Position numbers and translations under genes: made by a program. From assembly GCA_036924285.1 (NCBI GenBank), contig JAYKYS010000023.1:806001-870000 (forward strand): DNA of 64,000 nt, read 5' to 3'. The notes under the pieces are model-generated. The model saw nothing but the letters and a program-made list of their open reading frames with translations, was not told the origin of the DNA and searched no databases. Source of the stretch: Asterella californica. Lineage: Eukaryota; Streptophyta; Marchantiopsida; Marchantiales; Aytoniaceae. Within the stretch, counting starts at the first letter, position 1, and each line of letters starts with the position of its first letter. This document shows positions 1-10,449 of this stretch, piece after piece.

Positions 1-401
1 ATGAAAACACTAATCACATGATCTTATCTTTTCACATGGGCTTATTTTTTCAAAATCAACAAGTTCTAGAAATTCCAGAATATTTTCAAAAAATCTCCAC
101 CTTCTCTACACTAAGACTCAATAAAAAGATGACATGTGGAATCTTTTATTGTTTTTAATACTTACAAAGTCAATAACTTAAGTCTCATCACTAATATAGT
201 CAAAAAAAGAGATAAGAGATTTTTTCAACTCCTTTCTACCTCTAAAACAAGATGACAAGATAATAGTGCTCATTATTTAAGAAATATTTGAATTCTGTCC
301 AAAAGTACAACTAAGTTTAACTATAACTACTTTAGCTAGTCATGACTAACTTTATACATCCTTAAGTACTTTCGCATCAAATAAACATTCTCCACACTTA
401 T
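1..401 (-). repeat. Partial LTR, inverted copy of the 0.9-kb gypsy LTR family
   Basis: Read on the minus strand this matches the LTR at 643-1559: the same order of the AATGTTTATTTG block, the stretch around AGTTAGTCATGACTA, the conserved segment CATCTTGT and the AAGCCCATGTGA block are all visible. It is clearly more diverged than the other copies. It runs off the left edge of the window and lacks about the first 60 bases of the LTR at its right end. Orientation is opposite to the neighbouring LTR, giving an inverted pair with an integrase tail between them. No coding content. Confidence 0.8.
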
Positions 402-440
402 CTCGGAGATTGGGTAATGTTATATGATGCAATCTGATTC

Positions 441-590
441 AAGAGGACTAGGAAGAAGTTTCTTTCGAGATATTTTGGTCCTTTTGTTGTAGATAAGGTG
501 TGGAGCAACTTCACATACGACCTTCAGGAGCTGGGAGGAAGGAGATTCGACCGGGTAAATCATGACAAGTTGACGTTGTTTCATCAATGA
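441..590 (+). pseudogene. Ty3/gypsy integrase C-terminal tail (fragment)
   Basis: A 49-codon stretch ends in TGA at 588-590 and reads like the C-terminal end of gypsy integrase just before the 3' LTR. RKKFLSRYFGPFVVDKVW is followed by NFTYDLQELGGR and VNHDKLTLFH, which is the usual [K]xxxRxxGPFxVxxxxxxxxYxLxxL...VNxxxLKxFH layout. The rest of pol is missing on the left, where an inverted LTR fragment abuts. The LTR on the right begins 52 bases after the stop, so this is the 3' end of a plus-strand element whose body was lost. What is seen is the motif and the position; the family assignment is by recognition. Confidence 0.8.
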
Positions 591-642
591 AAGTTCTCTC
601 TTCACTCCGAGGACGGAGCGAAAATTTAGTCCGTGGGTAAAA

Positions 643-1559
643 TGTAACAACCTATGTTACACGTATAAAGTTTGTCTATTAGTAAGGTGTTTAGTTATAG
701 TTAAGTGTGGAGAATGTTTATTTGCTGCCCAAGTACTTTAAGGAGATATCAAGTTAGTCATGACTAGCTAACATTAGTTATGGTTAAACTTAGCTGTACT
801 TTTGGGCAGAAATCAGATATTTGCTAAAGAGTGAGCACTACTATCTTGTCATCTTGTCTAAAAGGTAGAAAGGAGGTGGAAAATATCCCTTATCTCCTTT
901 TTGACTTGATATTAGTGGTTGGATTAAAGTTGTGGACTTTGTGGGCATTAAAAACAAGAAGAGATTCCACATGTCTTCTTTTTAGTAGGTCCTAGTGTAG
1001 AGGGGGGGTGGAAATTCGAGATTCCTTAAGAATATTTCAGAATCCTTCTAGAAGTTGTTGACTTTGAAGGAATAAACCCATGTGAAAAGGTAAGAAGCCC
1101 ATGTGATTAATGCTTTTACCTTAAGTAATATCTTAGTAAAACCCGGTAAAAATAGTTACGGCTGAGTTACCGGAGGGAACCAAAGTAAAAACCTAGAATG
1201 TATAAATAGAGGAGTAGAGAAGAGCTCCTCATCCTTGTTTTCACATCGTCGTAATGACAACTTGAGTAATATAGAGAGTGTGTGATATTTTAGCATGTGA
1301 GAACTTGAGAGACGTCGTTAGAATGGAAGATTTTAGTTGATAAGTTTATGGAGAATTTTAGTTGATGAGTTTATGGGTGTATGAATGAGCGAACTTAGCA
1401 TTTTTCCCTTCAAGTTCATGGTGTGCTTCCATCAAAGCCATCAGAGGTGACCCCTGAGTGAGAGACAGGTCCGACATGTTGTAGATTCATCGATGACGAT
1501 CGTGGAGGTTGAGAGATCGAGGGGGGAGTAGTTGATTGATAGGACCGCGAAGGGTTTAC
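643..1559 (+). repeat. LTR (3' LTR), gypsy family, copy A
   Basis: It begins TGTAACAACCTATG and ends near GGGTTTAC, 917 bases, against 920 for the closely similar copy at 53286-54205, which runs TG...CA. It lies just downstream of an integrase tail on the same strand, so it is a 3' LTR. The final base of the CA end appears changed here. A TATA box at 1201-1208 marks the U3/R boundary. After the end there is no primer-binding site; a different broken ORF follows. Confidence 0.85.
1201..1230 (+). promoter_or_regulatory. LTR core promoter: TATA box followed by GAGGAG/CTCCTC hairpin
   Basis: TATAAATA is followed at once by GAGGAG, a short spacer and CTCCTC, which can form a 6-bp hairpin. The same arrangement is kept in the LTR copies near 50.19 kb and 53.84 kb. 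Transcription would be expected to start about 25-30 bases after the TATA box, at or just past the hairpin. The promoter role is inferred from the LTR position; the hairpin is seen directly. Confidence 0.6.
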
Positions 1560-1604
1560 TGCTCACAGTAAGTACGTGTGGCTTAGTGCAACAGAGCTTC
1601 AAGT

Positions 1605-3738
1605 ATGTCGATGCATCCTCGAGGGTTGGTGTTATCGGCTGCAGAGTTGGCCGAGACCAAACCCTTCATCAAGGAGTTGGGTCTCGACTTCTTCCTATGG
1701 GATTGGAACCTCACCGACCAGGGTCTTCTGGAGGAAGTTTGGACAGCATTACCTCCCCGTCATCGTGTACCTGCGAAGGCAGCAGTAGCCCGTGGAAGAC
1801 CATCTTCCTAGACAGAGGAGTGGTGGCGGAGGGCCTTTCACATGCCAGAATCTGAGAACCGAGATTATTGGCTTGAGAAGAAGATCTTACCCATGATCTC
1901 GGGGAAGTGGCACGTGCATGGGAGCACATCTTGTCTCTTCCTGGAGGACAGACATGGAAAAAACGGATGGAAGGTTGAATCTTACCGGGAGTCGCAGAAG
2001 CGTCTTCTGGCGAAACTGTTCCTTCACCTTTTTACCAAGAGGAAAGCGCAGAAGATGAGGTACCTTGGAGATCAGGACGTGGAGTTCCTGGAAGCAGTGT
2101 GTGCCGGAGAGAATGTCAACTGGGACGCGTTCTTCCACGCATATGTGCAGGCAGAGCTGGTGTACTTAGGCACCCCGGCAGGAGGACATCTTACTCCGTT
2201 CTTTTGTTATCTGTACATGGCCAAGGGGGACCTAACGGAAGATCAGTTGGCGAGATATGGACCAACAAGGCAGCACGAGACGAAGGAGGAGACCTCAGGA
2301 GAAGACGAGCAGCAGCAATGACTCCTCCTCCCACTCTGATGCCGCAGATGAGGTCAAGTACTCATCAGAAGACGCTTCTGGTGAGAGAAGATGACTCTAG
2401 TGGATCGGAAGACGCAACACCACCAAGGAAGATAGGTCCTAGGAGCGTGCCTAGGAAGACCACCTCCTTCCCAATCATTCACTCTGGATCGGAGTCCGAC
2501 TCTCAGGAGGAGCCATTGAGTACCCGAGCTGCGCAAAAGACCGCTTCTGCAACACCAGGGAGTCTTCCGAAGACTTCAGAAGACGAAGGTTGGATGGATA
2601 CTCCTACTGCGATGCGAAGAAGCGCAGTAAAGAGGACCGCTTCTGTCATGGGGAGAGATCTTCCACCCCGGAAAATGAGAAGAGTAGCTTCTTCTCGCGC
2701 GTAGAAGCAGAAGGTCACATCAGCAGAAGAGGTATCATTGCCTCTGGAAGACAAAGAAGACACCTCTGTCCGGATCATGAGGATGAGTCTGTCTTCCGCG
2801 GGAAGAAGACTGGAGGAGTTCAATGGCTTCTCCCACTCGGAGATCCAGCCAGCTATGGAGTTGGTGGAGAAGAGAGCGATGGCTCAAGAGAAGCCACTAC
2901 AGCCTGGATTCGGTCTGCGCACCTTGATGCGGCAGGAAGAAGGCCAGAAGAAGGTAGAAGCGCTGGAAGCCAACCTCCGCACCACAGAGAAGCTCGCAGC
3001 GAAGTACAAGGCGAAAGCAGCCGCTTCTGCCAAGGAGTTAGCGCAGCTGAAGAAGAGCAACAAGGAGTTGCATGTGCGTTTATAGCAGCGTGACCAGGAG
3101 GTTCTGCGAGTACGGGGTAAGACCTTGCAGAGGAGAAGACGACTTGGAAGACACTACGAGAAGCCGCAGAAGCGCAGACTGCAGTCGAGAAGACGCAGCG
3201 GGAAGCAGCGGAAGCTCGTGCGCAAAGGTTGCTAGCTGAGACGGTGGAAGCGTTTCGGAAGAAGTTCAACTTCACCGCAGGAAGGAAGCTTCTTACCTTA
3301 GCTAGGGAGTGAGACGATGAGTCCAGAGCGAGGTTGGTGGAGTGCAAGGAGAGCATGTTCCGTTACTTGGATCGGCATATAGAAGGAGTGAAGACGCTTT
3401 ACGGTCTTCTCTCGATTTCGCCACCTGCAACTGCATCTTCCCAAGTCTCAGGACCATCGATTGGATCAGACTTGGAGAAGGAGGAGTTCGACCTCGCTGT
3501 CCACTTGGTTGTGACAGCGTTGGAAGCCGAGGAGATCACGGAAGAAGCCTCCGAAGACAAGGTGTCTTCTGGAAGACAGGAAGAAGAGCTGTCTTCCCAG
3601 GTATTTCGAGTGGAGGAAGCGACTTCTCCGGACCCCTATGAGGTCACCATGGCCTCCAGCGTCGAACCAGTATCTCAGAAGAGCGAGGAAGCGCAAGTCG
3701 ACCCAACTTCTCAGCAGCACCAGACGAACCAACTATGA
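1605..3738 (+). pseudogene. Broken retroelement-type ORF: globular N-terminus, acidic Ser-rich middle, coiled coil
   Basis: Not recognised as a known family. One frame runs from ATG 1605 with a TAG at 1809-1811 and continues to 2321 (globular part, including GDQDVEFLEAVCAGENVNWD and TPFFCYLYMAKGDLTEDQL). A shifted frame continues from about 2290 through a Ser/Glu/Arg-rich region, passes a TAG at 2702-2704 and enters a heptad-like Lys/Glu/Ala coiled coil (EALEANLRTTEKLAAKYKAK) up to a TAG at 3083-3085. A third frame holds an acidic tail, 3334-3738. The layout and the FFCYLYMAKGDLT motif resemble the degraded minus-strand ORF beside the gypsy gag at 22434-23580 (FAAMFYRGMYLLTPAEED), so I infer an accessory gypsy-type ORF. 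The hexamer GAAGAC recurs strikingly often. It is dead as it stands. Confidence 0.5.
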
Positions 3739-5457
3739 ATGTTGAGGAGGAAGCCACCTCAGTGACACCCGAGGTATTCACAGGGCTTCCCAGCTTATCA
3801 GAAGCCGAGTTAGGAGTTCAGGTAAGAGCAGATCAAATGGAGATTGCATCCGAGCAATTAGAGTAGGCAGCAAAGCACAGAAGACAAGTTGACTTGTCCA
3901 AACTTAGTAGGAACCGAACATGCTATTTTAGGAGATGTCAGTTTTAGTATAATATTAGATAGGTGATCATGTGGAAGAGTAGGCAGCGTATGAGTAGCAA
4001 GGTAGATGGATAAACAGAAGGGAACCGTTTGCATGTGGGGTGGCAGCCTTCTGACAGCACCCATCTCTTCCTGATTGTAGTCGAGGATTGGAGGAGAACT
4101 CTCTCCTGCGCCTCAAGGCAGATGCTTAAGAAGGATCGAAGAGTAGATTTTCAAGCACGCATATGCATTATTGTGAGTAGGGGCACCTTACACACTAGAG
4201 ACGCATACGCACAGTACACACTACACCCGATGTGAAGGACATACGAACAGATTGAGATTACACCGAAGGGGTCTGCATTCTCTCGTTGCCAGCAGTGGTT
4301 CGAAGATGTAGATGGAAGTAGTGGACAGTTTAAAGCAGGGAACGACATCCTCGTGTAGTCCTGTTGCTAAACTGGTGTGTCGAGGAGTAGGAGAAGAAAG
4401 TAGAGAGAGTGAGCTTCCCAACACCAATGTGTCTTCTTCTCGGGGAATGGATTTTGGATTTGAGTGCAAAAGCTTTGTCTATGTCTTCTAGGCAGTGAGT
4501 TTCCTCGAATTTCACACCCAATTGTGCATGAGAAGCCTTCTCTTTGAGTGGCGGTGATTGTTAGAAGCTGTGCGGAGTCGAAGCTTGTCTCATCCAGTGG
4601 AGCACTTAGGATCCACATACGGACGGTCTTATGGGTAAGAGATCCCAGAAGACAGAGCAGTCAAAGCAACGACAGAAGAAGAAAGAAGCATTCTTTCCAT
4701 AGCAGAAGACGACATCCTCAAGTAGAAGACTGTGTAATTGTAAGCAAATTTGTTGTCTTCCTCCCCAAATTACTACAAGTAGGGATGGTTTGTTAGTCAG
4801 GATCCAGACTAGAAGCCTGTCGGAGTCTTAATTTCTTATTCTTATCTTGTTTTTCTCTCGTTTGGATTTTCCCTTCTTCCTCATCTTCCTCATCTTCCTA
4901 CCTTCTTCTAGTGAGCTTCTGAGACTTCTATTCAGCTTCCGTGAAGGTGAATGTCTTTGTAGTGCTGCAGGAAGACCGTTTCCGTAGGCAGAAGCCTGGG
5001 AAGGTTACAAGGGGCATACACCTTGTGATTGATCTAACCCGTTGGGAATTGGAAGAGCAATGTGCGACAAACGTTGCTAGGTCGACTTCTACGAAGCATT
5101 AGCAGTCTTCTGGAGGTGTGAGAAGCCGAGTTGAACCCCCAGAAGCCAAGGATTGCTTCGAGAAGACTGTGTTGAGAAGACTGGAAGAAGTGACCTGGAA
5201 GCAGGAAGCGTCTTCCCAAGCTTCTTTGTAGATAATTGTGTGATATTTTAGGTGGTAGTTGTTTGTTTAGGTCCAAAGCACCTTCTGAAGGGTCTGGAAG
5301 CCGTGTGGTTTTGTGAGAAGACGAGATTTCTAGGTAAAACCCGTGTGTTTGTGTGTTTGAACAGATCTTAGAACTTAGAGCAGCGATACTTGTGCAAATC
5401 CTTTGTGGGAACGATATCTTGTATACTAAATGAGCAAAAGGAGAAATCCTGCATCAC
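3739..5457. other. No gene seen; degraded continuation of retroelement sequence
   Basis: The composition of the preceding ORF (frequent AGAAGAC and GTCTTC) continues, but no frame stays open over more than about 90 codons and no motif is recognisable. The junction with the minus-strand gypsy fragment lies near 5458, where alignment with the 21.23-kb copy begins. Confidence 0.5.
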
Positions 5458-5939
5458 TACAGCACATAATCTTTCAAGCTCTCCTTCTTTCCTCTAACCT
5501 GTGTGGTAAGCTTTCCCAACACTTGGCGATTGTACCTGATCTCCAAGAACTTCTCTAAGAACTTCATCTTCATGTATTGATGTCACCTGGTACTCTGTTA
5601 GCGTGGTTGTACCAATTGCGTGCTCTCTTCATGAGAAGATTTGAAAAGAACCATAGACGATCCGGTTCAGCATCTTCCTTATTAGTCATTGATACTGACT
5701 CAAACAATTTGATGTAGACATCTACGTCTTCATCATCATATGAAGATCTACCTCTGAACTTCGGGTAACCATGTTTCAATGATGGGTTGGCTTGTCATAC
5801 TTCGAACTCCTGTAGCTCTTGGAACTTGAGTCGCTATCTTGGCAAGGACTGGAATCGACGCTCGTACTATTGCTTGTACGAGGACAGCAAAGACAATATC
5901 CGCATCAGTAGATGCTTTAGCTTGTCTCTTCTTGAACAT
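5458..5939 (-). pseudogene. Gypsy gag fragment, copy 1
   Basis: Minus-strand reading gives MFKKRQAKAST, then KHGYPKFRGRSSYDDED with VDVYIKLFESV, and LLMKRARNWYNHANRVPGD, a retrotransposon gag (capsid) signature. It starts at ATG 5937-5939 and is broken by frameshifts. The homologous, better-preserved copy is at 21240-21696. This copy stops at 5458, before the nucleocapsid zinc knuckles, because other sequence is joined there. It is a truncated non-functional capsid gene. Confidence 0.75.
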
Positions 5940-5999
5940 TGATGGTCCTGTTGTTGGCGATAAGTAAGGAGCAACACTGTCCTTCTGAGCAAATAGAGT

Positions 6000-6610
6000 G
6001 AACCGAAGAGCCTAACTTAGTTAACTAAGTAACCTCTAACACCACAGACACTAAGTATCTTCACACTAAGTTATCTTTACTACTATTGCTCTCGGAAACT
6101 TTGGTGAAGAAGACTCTTCTCCCGCCGAAGTACGAAGAAACACTTCTTCTGAAATGTCTACCTAAGAAGAACTTCACCACAAAGACATTTCTTAAGAAAA
6201 ACAACTTCCTCCGAAGTGACTTTGCCCTAAAACTACTTCGTAGTAAACTAACTTCGTAGTTGCTGGTTTGTTCTTAGACTTCGTCTTAAACTTCTTACTC
6301 TGATTTTGGATGTAAACAGCAAAGTACTTCGTCACCTAGACTAACTCCCATCACAACAAACTATGAAATTACGTAGGTAAAACTATGAAGAAGACAAACA
6401 CACAATGATTCCGTAAACTTCAAAAAATAAAAATCCAAATAACAAACACATAGAGTTCCCAAGTAGGAACAACACAACGCTTATATACAACTTCGTCCGA
6501 AGATGACAGATCTTACTTCCTAGGAAGAAGGATTACATCTTCGTCATACGATCACGTCCCTCCTCCAGAAGATGGAACGGAAGTATCTACACTACCTAAC
6601 TGTTGTATAC
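6000..6610 (-). repeat. LTR-like segment, copy 1
   Basis: A non-coding block lies between the coiled-coil ORF and gag. It is nearly the same as 21760-22390 and is found again, isolated and on +, at 39985-40545. On the minus strand it carries TATATAAGC (6479-6487) and ends in the palindrome ACTTAGTTAACTAAGT (near 6014-6029). Presence of the block without its coding neighbours in the third copy suggests an LTR, but clean TG...CA ends are not obvious, so an internal promoter or leader block is also possible. Confidence 0.55.
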
Positions 6611-6670
6611 TCCACAATGACAGTTTAACTATCTCTCTAATCTCTCGTACCATCCTCTCCGTGACTCTAA

Positions 6671-7160
6671 CTATCCTACTCTTTGTTGAAAAATCTGACT
6701 CTTCTGTGCGTCGCGTAAACCTACCGAGGTTGTTGTCGTCATCTCCACTCGAAGTCGTGTCAAAAGCTCCTTCTCCGAAGAATCGAGTTTGGTGATAAAG
6801 TACGAAGTCAATATTTCATCAACCTTACCATGAAGTTCTTCCACCTTCGTCACTGCTGAAGTCTTTGTCTCTTTTGTCTTCACAAGTTCTTCTTCCTTGA
6901 TCGTGAACTGATCACGTAAAGTGCCCCTCTTTAACTTCATGTCGTGAAACCTTGAAGCATCAAGTTCAACTTCGCCTGTAAGTCATGAATCGCTTGTGAA
7001 GACTTTACCTACTCTTTGGACTTCGATTGAAACAAAGCATCGCGCTCCAACTTCAACTTCTTCACTTCCTCCGAAGTGTCTTCCAACTTCGTCATAAGTT
7101 GATGCTTCTCTTCCAGCCATCCTTTCGTCCAAAGTGTATCACACTTAGCAGTTTGGTCAG
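6671..7160 (-). pseudogene. Coiled-coil ORF fragment next to gypsy gag, copy 1
   Basis: Minus-strand reading shows Lys/Glu-rich heptads: MKLKRGTLRDQFTIKEEEL, a VEELHGKVDEILTSYFITKL stretch, and a similar broken stretch upstream to about 7160. Copy 2 (22434-22860) has the same protein at high similarity. The function is unknown. It could be an accessory ORF at the 3' end of an adjacent element or an extra 5' ORF of this one. It is disrupted by frameshifts. Confidence 0.55.
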
Positions 7161-7165
7161 CGTTT

Positions 7166-7690
7166 TCTTATCTGCCTATGAAATATGTAAATAACATTTG
7201 GGGAGCGTTGTTCTCTTTTGTTAACAAAGAAAATATACATTATACCAGAATTTCATACCTAGTTAAATCTACAATATTAAGTTTACTTATAAATGTTACG
7301 TAAACCAGGAGCTGCGGCAGATCTCACATAACCCATAACCTCAGCTCGTGAAGACACATTCTCAAAAGTAGAAGATCGGGAGACGAAAACCGAATAAATA
7401 TTAATGTTTGGTATACATTAATTTATTATCGAATAAGAAAGATTATGTAATAAATTAAGAGCATGCTGCATTCTCTATCTGAAGATGGCGAAGGTGATTA
7501 TGCATGCTTCATCTCATCAAAAGCATCCCAATCGTCTTTAGGGAATTTTTACTTGCTTATTTTTATCGGATAAAAAATCCGAAATATTATGTACCAATTA
7601 TATCTAAGTTGCTATGAGAATTCTATTAATTTTGAATGATATCTGATCTGGAGCGTGGAGTAGATCTAGAGTCCAGACATAATCATAAGC
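7166..7690. other. No feature seen; insertion relative to duplicate
   Basis: The coiled-coil homology ends near 7165 and the U5 duplicon begins near 7690. The other copy of this junction (22.92-23.56 kb) contains different, coding-type sequence instead. This stretch is AT-rich with no recognisable gene. Confidence 0.5.
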
Positions 7691-8879
7691 GGAATTAACT
7701 CACTTGTTGCAGAAACTACAAGTGCACGAACATGTTAATAAAAACACATCAATTTATTACCCAACACTTTTTGACAGAAAAGTTAACTATAAATTTAAGT
7801 TGCTGCTGATGGAGTTGTCATCCGATGCCGTAATCTTCTCGTGTCAGTTGGGATTTCAGTTGAAAGCAAACGAGAACTGCACAAAACTTACATTCAACGT
7901 TATTCTTTCCTGCAATGTTTGAAATGCTTCCGAGACCCTACTTACTTCTAAGTTTATGTGATACACGATATGTATTCACCCAAGTCCATTCTCTTGGGTG
8001 GTTGGTGCTCAAGTAACCTATAAGGGATTATGAAATACTCTCTCATGTAACTCAATGTGATATTTTTACTTGTGCATCTCTCCTTCCTTGAGTTAAACTG
8101 GAACGCTCTTCGCAGTGATCCATTTTAGTTATCCAGCATTTCGTAGGTTAACAGACTGTCTTGTGCTTAGTCGATCCGGCTTCAATCGGTTTACGAAGGC
8201 ACTTGCGATGTCCGAAGAGGATGGTACTACCTAGAAACCTCCTGCTAACTCATTTCTAGTCAACAAGAGGTCTCAGCGAGTTCGTTTGGAAAATGAGAGA
8301 AGTACAAGTAATAGGACCACTCAAACCTATCTTCGTAACGGAGCTTACAGGATTCAGACGAAGACGTAAATCAAACTTTCAGATTTTGTCAAAACTAATC
8401 GCATTATTCTTGAACAGTGTAGAAGAAAATAATTTACGATTCTATACATATATGTCAGGTGGTACGTAAAATTTACAGCAAAAATCTGTAAAAAGTTTTA
8501 CGAGAGTTATGAGAAATCCATAAAAGCTAGGTTTCGGTGACCCTAATAAACCTCGAGACCGTCTCGTTTGCGTCCTAGAGGCTCTTAACTCGGGTAACTG
8601 GGGCAATCGTCAGTTCGCCTGTCTACGACCGGGGTTGGCTTGGAGATTCACTAGCTGACTCCGTATCCGAATGGACTGTGGCCTTTTTGGGGGAACGTAT
8701 GCTCTGGTAGAGATGGTTTCCTGTCTAGCTCCAGTTAAGTTTCGTTCAAATGTGAGGATGTTCTTTGGCGTTAGTTCCCCCGAAACACAAGGACGATTGG
8801 TCGTTTGCCGAGATTGCTTCTTCGTCCCCGAGAGAGAACATATATACCTGCTACGCTTCAGGAGGTGTAAGGAACTCTA

Positions 8880-8924
8880 AACCCATATGCTCAGCTTAAG
8901 GGAGTACTTCAACCGAGGATACAA
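8880..8924 (+). promoter_or_regulatory. U5-A promoter: USE-like element and weak TATA position
   Basis: AACCCATATGC (8880-8890) lies about 73 bases before the U5 5' end, the place of the upstream sequence element in plant snRNA promoters (angiosperm form RTCCCACATCG). Around -35 there is GATACAAGAG, a poor TATA box. Matching elements precede the other U1, U2 and U5 copies in this window. Confidence 0.6.
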
Positions 8925-8953
8925 GAGCTTCAGACACGAAGAAGAAATCAGTC

Positions 8954-9069
8954 AGCCGTGTGTTCAGCCCAGAGCGAACTATTCTTTCGCCTTTTACTAA
9001 AGAATACCGTGTGCGGGACACAGTCAGCGGCTTATCACAATCTTTGGAACGCCTCTTAACTGAGGCACC
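8954..9069 (+). ncRNA. U5: U5 spliceosomal snRNA, copy A
   Basis: About 116 nt, the usual U5 length. The invariant loop-1 sequence GCCTTTTAC sits between TTCTTTC and TAAAGAATACC. The base stem pairs AGCCG (8954) with CGGCT. TGTGTTC pairs with GGGACACA. The Sm site AATCTTTGG is followed by a terminal hairpin GCCTC/GAGGC. U5 aligns the two exons in the spliceosome through loop 1. Loop, Sm site and stems are all intact, so this copy looks functional, although its TATA box is poor. The 3' end is approximate. Confidence 0.92.
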
Positions 9070-9181
9070 ACCAATTCAATTCAAAGTTGGATGGAGCTAC
9101 GGTTGTTTTCGACTTCTCTGGAACTGGCCAATACTTAGTATGGATAATCACTTAAGCACAAGTTTAAGATTACACGCAACG

Positions 9182-9416
9182 AGTCATGAATCCGAATAAT
9201 TAACCCTGCCTCAAGCAAATGGAAGCTTTCCCAATGCAATCCTCTCGGAATTCCATCCAAGCAGACAGGCATAGATGTGTACACTACATGTTCAGGTAGT
9301 CATGAATCCGAATAATTAACCCTGCCTCAAGCAAATGGAAGCTTTCCCAATGCAATCCTCTCGGAATTCCATCCAAGCAGACAGGCATAGATGTGTACAC
9401 TACATGTTCAGGTAGT
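9182..9416. repeat. Perfect tandem duplication, 2 x 116 bp
   Basis: The unit beginning AGTCATGAATCCGAATAATT is repeated twice with period 116 and no mismatch seen. The duplicate region at 24.98 kb has only one diverged unit, so this duplication came after the segmental duplication. Confidence 0.9.
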
Positions 9417-10005
9417 AGGAATGTCCCCCTCCTGTAGACAGCTAATCGAAGAATGCTAGTGTGACAACGTTAGTGTCGTTAAGTAGCTTGGACTCACGAT
9501 GAGAGATCTATACCTAATGATATGACAGTAGACAAATCATGCCAACTCCTCAGGAAATCAGTCTGTAGTCTCACGTCCTGGCCTGGTTTACTCCTGCTGA
9601 ACCAGGACGTGGGAAGGAGTATTTGGTGCAGTCCAAATACTCATTCCTGATGCTCCCACACGGGCCAAGGATGAGAAAGCACAGTTATCACTCACTTTAC
9701 ACCCGTTGAAGTAGAAAGGATCTTCACAATCATTAATTCACGATCGACTGTGACACATTCCCTATGCAGAACACTTGGAGACCCGACCACGTTCTGAGAG
9801 TTTCTCCGGAAAAGTGCTACTCGGAAATTCGGATGTTCGACGTCGGAGCAGCCATAATAGCCTACTCGTACGTTCAATGTCGAAGCAGGTTGGAACAGCG
9901 GGGAGCTTGCGTAAGCGGTGCTCACGACTCGTAGGTTGTTCTTAGGCGAGATAATCCAATCTTACTTCATCACAGGCAGGCATTCTAACAAAGTGCGTGA
10001 AGATA

Positions 10006-10024
10006 GATAACACTTGCTTCTTGG
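10006..10024 (-). terminator. U2-A 3' box-like element
   Basis: On the minus strand CAAGAAGCAAGTGTTA lies about 30 nt past the U2 3' end and resembles the plant snRNA 3' processing signal CA(N)3-10AGTNNAA. The same CAAGAAGCAAGTGTT is kept downstream of U2-B and of the rearranged U2 piece at 25.4 kb. Confidence 0.5.
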
Positions 10025-10051
10025 ATTCATTGGGTCTCCCGCGAGGGGAGG

Positions 10052-10249
10052 ATGGGCTGCGCCGGCCTAGGAGGTAGTGCAATACCAAGGCGACACTGGC
10101 GATTCCGAAGTAGCAAGCTACCCCGTTGGACTCGCACCCGTGAGAGAAATTAGATTAATATCGTGAGGGTCGATGACCCTCGTATCAGATATTAAACTGA
10201 TAAGAACAGATACTACACTTGATCTTAGCCAAAAGGCCGAGAAAGGTAT
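10052..10249 (-). ncRNA. U2: U2 spliceosomal snRNA, copy A
   Basis: On the minus strand the 5' end ATACCTTTCTCGGCCTTTTG is followed by GCTAAGATCAAGTGTAGTAT and CTGTTCTTATCAGTTTAATA, matching plant U2. The branch-site recognition sequence GTAGTA is at 10211-10216. Stem-loop IIb is GAGGGTCATCGACCCTC. Then come the GTAGCTTGCTAC hairpin and a 3' hairpin GGTATTGCACTACC, ending near CCCATCC. The length of about 198 nt is normal. The Sm position reads CTAATTTCTCTCA instead of the usual ATTTTTGG, which is odd and shared with copy B. The branch site is canonical here. Confidence 0.93.
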
Positions 10250-10270
10250 ACTCCTCCAGTGGCATAGAGG

Positions 10271-10320
10271 AGCTTATACCTCTCGGTGAACCTTGCCTCT
10301 TTCCGTACCGCTTATGGGTT
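10271..10320 (-). promoter_or_regulatory. U2-A promoter: USE-like AACCCATAAGC and TATA
   Basis: On the minus strand AACCCATAAGCGG starts 71 bases upstream of the U2 5' end, and GGTATAAGCT sits at -31 to -22. This is the plant RNA polymerase II snRNA promoter layout (USE and TATA about four helical turns apart). Confidence 0.75.
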
Positions 10321-10449
10321 TATGATTGTCTTTACTCTAGTTCACTTTTTATATTTCGCGTTTCGACTGTTGACAACCCACAGAGTCTTATGTATGTGAA
10401 CGAGAAGATGACCGTGTTGACGCGTGGGGGCTTTTGAATCTGTCAAGCT

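Larger units (their letters stand above)
7690..9640 (+). repeat. U5 snRNA duplicon, copy 1
   Basis: About 1.9 kb that aligns along its length with 23560-25320, for example the CTCCTGCTAACTCATTTCTA stretch, the CTCGAGACCGTCTCGTT/CTGGAGACCGTCTCGTT block and the whole U5 gene. Apart from the U5 gene no function is visible. Together with the adjacent gypsy fragment it forms a duplicated block of about 4.2 kb. Confidence 0.8.
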
